From Synechococcus sp. CS-1331 (GTDB lineage Bacteria; Cyanobacteriota; Cyanobacteriia; PCC-6307; Cyanobiaceae), in the NCBI GenBank assembly GCA_025127975.1, contig JAHLYQ010000047.1:1-64000 (forward strand): a stretch of DNA of 64,000 nt. The letters are read 5' to 3'. Shown one piece after another: positions 60,223 to 64,000 of this stretch (position 1 is the first letter of the stretch; each line of letters starts with the position of its first letter). The position numbers were made by a program, and so were the translations under genes. The notes below the pieces were generated by a model. That model saw nothing but the letters and a program-made list of their open reading frames with translations. It made no database searches and had not been told where the DNA came from.

Positions 60223-62076
60223 GTGATTCCACGACCGCCGCACCAGAGCGAGCCGGTGCACGCCGCCCTGATCCAGCAGGTGCTGGAGCAGCTGCACCGG
60301 GAGCTGCTCCCCTGCCGGGAGGGGAAGCTGGCGGACTACATCCCTGAGCTAGCCAAAGCCGCTCCCGACAATTTCGCCATCGTGCTGGCCACCGCCGATG
60401 GCCGGGTCTATGCCGTTGGCGATGGGGACACCGCCTTCACGATCCAGTCGATTTCCAAGCCCTTCATGTATGGGCTTGCCCTGCGCCTGCTCTCGCCGCC
60501 GTTCATGCGGAAGAAGGTGGGAGTGGAGCCGTCGGGCGACTCCTTCAACGCCATCAGCCTCGACCCCCAGTCCGGCATTCCCCGCAACCCGATGATCAAT
60601 GCCGGGGCCATCGCCACGGCGGCCCAGGTGTGGCACCACGAACGCGACGGGGCCGAAGCCACGATCTTGGCCTTCTTCTCGGCCCTGGCCGGACGCCCCC
60701 TGAGCGTGAATCGAGCCGTATATGCATCCGAACGGGAGACGGGGCACCGCAACCGGGCCATCAGCCACCTGCTCCGCAATGCCGCAGTCATCGAGGCGGA
60801 GCCGGAGCCGGGGCTGGACCTCTATTTCCGCCAGTGCTCGATCGACGTCACCTGCCGGGACCTGGCCGTGATGGCCGCAACCCTGGCCTGCCAAGGGCGC
60901 AACCCCCTGACCCAGGAACAGCCCCTGGATGCCGCCACCACCACCAGGGTGCTGGCGGTGATGGGGAGCTGCGGCATGTACGACTACGCCGGCCAGTGGC
61001 TATACGACGTGGGCATGCCGGCCAAGAGTGGCGTAGGCGGGGGCGTTCTGGCGGTGGTGCCGGGCCGGCTGGGGATCGCGGTGTTCTCGCCCAGGCTCGA
61101 CCCCTTCGGCAACAGCGTGCGGGGCATCGCCGCCTGCCGGCGACTGTCGGAGGTCCTGGGCCTGCACCTGTTTGACCGCAACCCCCTGGGCCAGTCCGCC
61201 GTGCGCAGCCGCTATCGGGGAACCGAGCGGCGCTCCCGCTGCTGGCGCAGCCAGGCGGAGGCCGCCTGGCTCGATCCCCGCCGGGGAAGGATCGCGATCC
61301 TGCATGCCCAGGGGGTGCTCGACTTCGCGGCCATGGAACAGCTGCTGGCCGAGCTGGGCAGCTGCCCAGCCGGCACGGCCGTGATCGTGCTCGATCTGGG
61401 CCAGGTGATCGAGCTGCCTGCCTCAGGGGCTGCGCTGCTGGGCCAACAGGCCGAGCAGCGCCGCAATGGCGAGACATCTCTGCTGCTCTGCCGGGCTGCC
61501 CACCTGGAGCAGCCAGCCGCCCTGGCAGCGATTCCCTGCTTCAACAGCCTCGATCTCGCCCTGGAAGCGGCGGAAGATCACCTGCTGAGCCTGCGCCCCT
61601 CCAGCCCCAACGGCAGTGCGGATTTGCCGGCGACCTCTGAGGGTCTGCTCGATCGCCTGGCCCCAGAGCACCAGGCCGCCATCAAAGCGCTGCTGGAGCT
61701 GCGCCAGTACGGCCCAGGGAAACAGGTGATGGCCCAGCTCCAGGCGAGCCACCACCTGTTCATCGTGGCAACCGGACGCTTCAGCCTGTTCCTACCTGTC
61801 CAGCGGGACGGATCCCATTTGGCTTCCGCCCGGATGGCCACCTTTACCTCCGGGATGGTGTTCGGCGATGCGGGCTTCCTGTCCGGACGGCCGCGGCTGG
61901 CAGATGTGGTGGCCGACACCGATGGAAGCTGCTGGCTCCTGGATCGCCGCGATTTCGATCGACTTAAGCTCAGCACCCCAGCCGCTGCCATGGCCCTGCT
62001 GAGCCAGATCGCCCTAGACCTTGGCGACAAACTGGCCCTCTGCGGTCAGCAGCTGACCCTGGCTGAACATCTCTAA
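60223..62076 (+). CDS. glutaminase fused to STAS and cyclic-nucleotide-binding domains
   Basis: A 617-residue three-domain protein. Residues 1-320 are a glutaminase A domain with the catalytic SISKPF (Ser-x-x-Lys, about 78-83), NPMINAGAIA, CSIDVTCRDLAVMAATL (partly: DVTCRDLAVMA) and GVGGGVLAVVPG. Residues about 350-455 form a STAS-like domain (GRIAILHAQGVLDFAAMEQ; VIVLDLGQV). Residues about 480-617 are a cNMP-binding fold (YGPGKQVMAQ, VATGRFSLFL, SGMVFGDAGFLSGRPRLADVVAD). It converts glutamine to glutamate, probably under regulation by the extra domains. The GTG at 60223 is preferred. Confidence 0.9.
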   Translation: MIPRPPHQSEPVHAALIQQVLEQLHRELLPCREGKLADYIPELAKAAPDNFAIVLATADGRVYAVGDGDTAFTIQSISKPFMYGLALRLLSPPFMRKKVGVEPSGDSFNAISLDPQSGIPRNPMINAGAIATAAQVWHHERDGAEATILAFFSALAGRPLSVNRAVYASERETGHRNRAISHLLRNAAVIEAEPEPGLDLYFRQCSIDVTCRDLAVMAATLACQGRNPLTQEQPLDAATTTRVLAVMGSCGMYDYAGQWLYDVGMPAKSGVGGGVLAVVPGRLGIAVFSPRLDPFGNSVRGIAACRRLSEVLGLHLFDRNPLGQSAVRSRYRGTERRSRCWRSQAEAAWLDPRRGRIAILHAQGVLDFAAMEQLLAELGSCPAGTAVIVLDLGQVIELPASGAALLGQQAEQRRNGETSLLLCRAAHLEQPAALAAIPCFNSLDLALEAAEDHLLSLRPSSPNGSADLPATSEGLLDRLAPEHQAAIKALLELRQYGPGKQVMAQLQASHHLFIVATGRFSLFLPVQRDGSHLASARMATFTSGMVFGDAGFLSGRPRLADVVADTDGSCWLLDRRDFDRLKLSTPAAAMALLSQIALDLGDKLALCGQQLTLAEHL

Positions 62077-62097
62077 AGCCGGCCGCTGCCGCCAGCC

Positions 62098-63477
62098 ATG
62101 GCCGAAACTGGAGCCATGACCGCGACACAGGCCCAACGCGGCAGCTACTGGATCACCACCTTCGGCTGCCAGATGAACAAGGCGGATTCCGAGCGCATGG
62201 CCGGAATCCTCGAAGCCATGGGCTATCGGGCCGGCGACGACGAGCACAGCGCCGATCTGGTGCTCTACAACACCTGCACGATCCGCGACAACGCCGAACA
62301 GAAGGTGTACAGCTACCTGGGCCGCCAGGCCCAGCGCAAACGGGTCAATCCCAACCTCACCTTGGTGGTGGCGGGCTGCGTCGCCCAGCAGGAGGGGGAA
62401 TCGCTGCTGCGGCGCGTGCCCGAGCTGGATCTGGTGATGGGGCCCCAGCACGCCAACCGGCTCGATGTGCTGCTGGCCCAGGTGGAGCAGGGCCAGCAGG
62501 TGGTGGCCACCGGCGAGCACCACATCCTTGAAGACATCACCACCGCCCGCCGCGACAGCAGCGTCTGCGGCTGGGTGAACGTGATCTACGGCTGCAACGA
62601 GCGCTGCACCTATTGCGTGGTGCCGTCGGTGCGGGGCCAGGAGCAGTCGCGCCTGCCGGGCGCCATCAAGCTGGAGATGGAGGGCCTGGCCGCCCGCGGC
62701 TTCAAGGAGATCACTCTGCTGGGCCAGAACATCGATGCCTACGGCCGCGACCTGCCGGGCATCACCCCGGAGGGCCGCCGCAGCCACACCCTCACCGACC
62801 TGCTCCACCACGTACACGACGTGGCGGGGATCGGGCGGATCCGCTTCGCCACCAGCCATCCCCGCTACTTCACCGAGCGGCTGATCGATGCCTGCGCCGA
62901 GCTGCCCAAGCTGTGCGAGCACTTCCACATCCCCTTCCAGAGCGGCGACGATGAGGTGCTCAAGGCCATGGCCCGGGGCTACACGGTGGATCGCTACCGC
63001 CGCATCGTCGAGCGGATCCGCGAGCGCATGAGCGATGCCTCCATCACTGCCGATGTGATCGTGGCCTTTCCGGGCGAAACCGACGCCCAGTTCCGGCGCA
63101 CCCTGGCCCTGGTGGAAGAGATCGGCTTCGACCTGGTGAATACCGCCGCCTACTCGCCGCGGCCCCACACCCCCGCCGCCGACTGGCCAGGCCAGCTGGG
63201 CGAAGCGGTGAAGGTGGAGCGGCTGCAGGAGCTCAACGCCCTGGTGGAGCTCACGGCCCGCCGGCGCAGCGAGCGCTATCTCGGCCGGCTCGAGGAGGTG
63301 CTGGTGGAGGGCCGCAACCCCAAGAAACCCGAGCAGGTCGTGGGCCGCACCCGCACTAACCGGCCCACCTTCTTCCCCGGCCAGCGCCCCGATGGCACAG
63401 CGATCCACGCCGGCGAGCTGGTGACGGTCCAAATCGAAGAGGTGCGCCCCTTCTCCCTCAGCGGCAAACTGGCCTGA
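62098..63477 (+). CDS. miaB: tRNA-2-methylthio-N6-dimethylallyladenosine synthase
   Basis: A 459-residue radical-SAM methylthiotransferase. The N-terminal UPF0004 domain has [15 protein letters not shown] with the first auxiliary cluster Cys, [14 protein letters not shown] with the second and [11 protein letters not shown] with the third. The radical-SAM motif is CNERCTYC (CxxxCxxC, about 165). [15 protein letters not shown] and [20 protein letters not shown] follow, then a TRAM domain ([21 protein letters not shown], partly). It modifies A37 of tRNAs that read UNN codons. Start 62098 or the ATG at 62116. Confidence 0.95.
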   Translation: MAETGAMTATQAQRGSYWITTFGCQMNKADSERMAGILEAMGYRAGDDEHSADLVLYNTCTIRDNAEQKVYSYLGRQAQRKRVNPNLTLVVAGCVAQQEGESLLRRVPELDLVMGPQHANRLDVLLAQVEQGQQVVATGEHHILEDITTARRDSSVCGWVNVIYGCNERCTYCVVPSVRGQEQSRLPGAIKLEMEGLAARGFKEITLLGQNIDAYGRDLPGITPEGRRSHTLTDLLHHVHDVAGIGRIRFATSHPRYFTERLIDACAELPKLCEHFHIPFQSGDDEVLKAMARGYTVDRYRRIVERIRERMSDASITADVIVAFPGETDAQFRRTLALVEEIGFDLVNTAAYSPRPHTPAADWPGQLGEAVKVERLQELNALVELTARRRSERYLGRLEEVLVEGRNPKKPEQVVGRTRTNRPTFFPGQRPDGTAIHAGELVTVQIEEVRPFSLSGKLA

Positions 63478-63508
63478 GTTTTGGCCCCGTGGGCACCAGC
63501 CGATCGGC

Positions 63509-64000
63509 ATGAACAGCTCCCCCACCGCAGTTGGTCTGATCCTGGGGGGAGCCTCCGGTGAGCATGCGGTCTCGATTCGCTCCGCCGCCACCGTGGCCGC
63601 CGCCCTGCACCACCCCTCCAACGCGGCGCGCTACGCGCTGCACTGCTTCTACATCGATCCCCAGGGGCGCTGGTGGGGCCCCGAACTGGCCGACGCGGTG
63701 CTGGCCCAGGGCAGCCCAGCCAGCGCCGAGCAACTGGAGGCGGCGGCGCGCCAGAGCGGCCACTCCCTGGCGCGCGGCGGCTTCCGCGGCTTGCCAGCTG
63801 CAGCCCTGGAGATCGAAGTGTGGTTCCCGGTGCTGCATGGCCCCAACGGCGAAGACGGCACCATCCAGGGACTGTTCACCCTGATGCAGGTGCCTTTCGT
63901 GGGTTCGGGGGTACTGGGCTCGGCCGTGGGCATGGACAAACAGGCCATGAAGGCCGCCTTCGCCGCAACCGGCCTGCCCCAGGTGGCCTATGCCTGCGTC
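63509..64000 (+). CDS. ddl: D-alanine--D-alanine ligase (5' part, runs out of the window)
   Basis: The first 164 codons of a Ddl. [23 protein letters not shown] is the N-terminal signature (partly: [13 protein letters not shown]), [20 protein letters not shown] (partly: [16 protein letters not shown]) and [17 protein letters not shown] the following core. The ATP-grasp domain lies beyond 64000. It makes the D-Ala-D-Ala dipeptide for peptidoglycan; starts 31 bp after miaB. Confidence 0.93.
   Translation, partial: MNSSPTAVGLILGGASGEHAVSIRSAATVAAALHHPSNAARYALHCFYIDPQGRWWGPELADAVLAQGSPASAEQLEAAARQSGHSLARGGFRGLPAAALEIEVWFPVLHGPNGEDGTIQGLFTLMQVPFVGSGVLGSAVGMDKQAMKAAFAATGLPQVAYACV

Noticed and set aside
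1..64000. CRISPR arrays, rRNA genes, prophage structural genes
   Set aside because: I looked for regularly spaced direct repeats, rRNA sequence and phage genes and saw none.

Overview
The window is a GC-rich cyanobacterial chromosome segment, most likely from the picocyanobacterial Synechococcus/Cyanobium group. I infer this from lineage markers: ndhB, Vipp1/IM30, cyAbrB, a Ycf46-like AAA ATPase, DUF2808, DUF2232, DUF4359 and DUF721 proteins, a CobT-like UPF0284 protein, a geranylgeranyl-reductase-like protein, and the rpmH-rnpA-PH-yidC-DUF177-ycf46 order. No search was run; all names come from motif and sequence recognition.

Layout. 0.2-3.8 kb: cyAbrB regulator, HdeD-like membrane protein, riboflavin synthase, bifunctional-nuclease family protein, aldo/keto reductase with an Fe-S tail. 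3.9-4.4 kb: first copy of an unusual two-frame gene. 4.6-10.6 kb: minus-strand run topA, lipoprotein, DUF2232, cobT-like, solute-binding protein. 10.7-19.6 kb: ndhB, an orphan MacB/LolD-type ATPase, M23 peptidase, birA, aminotransferase, thioredoxin, vipp1, DUF721 and a GT39 glycosyltransferase. 19.6-30.6 kb: an accessory island with AT-rich glycosyltransferases, a TPR/glycosyltransferase gene broken by one stop codon and a decayed partial copy of it, a methyltransferase, IS66 remains fused to an M23-peptidase remnant split by a complete IS1182-type element, two tandem copies of the two-frame gene, a decayed vapBC copy, and intact mazEF and vapBC. 30.7-44.9 kb: core genes again (glycosyltransferase, DMT exporter, sppA, aroH, rpmH-rnpA-yidC cluster, ycf46-like, mscS, class V aminotransferase, frameshifted aquaporin, murE, yidD, rpsD). 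45-64 kb: chlP-like reductase, trpC, lpdA, an rRNA/tRNA methyltransferase, tRNA-Leu(CAG), murA, tRNA-Leu(CAA), argD, folC, pentapeptide protein, an FAD oxidoreductase/amidohydrolase/DUF4359 operon, tRNA-His, a DgcN/DgcA-like pair facing a glutaminase-STAS-cNMP fusion, miaB, and the start of ddl.

Standout signal. Three loci (3951-4412 minus, 27635-28060 plus, 28356-28835 plus) each encode two long overlapping proteins in different frames with the same geometry: the inner frame starts 88-94 nt after the outer and always ends 35 nt before it. Both frames keep recognisable motifs between diverged copies, and each locus carries an inverted repeat over a shared TGTACTAT upstream. I regard this as the best candidate for an undescribed system. 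A second theme is the repeated occurrence of 15-21 bp in-frame tandem repeats at gene ends, in two cases multiplying the start codon.
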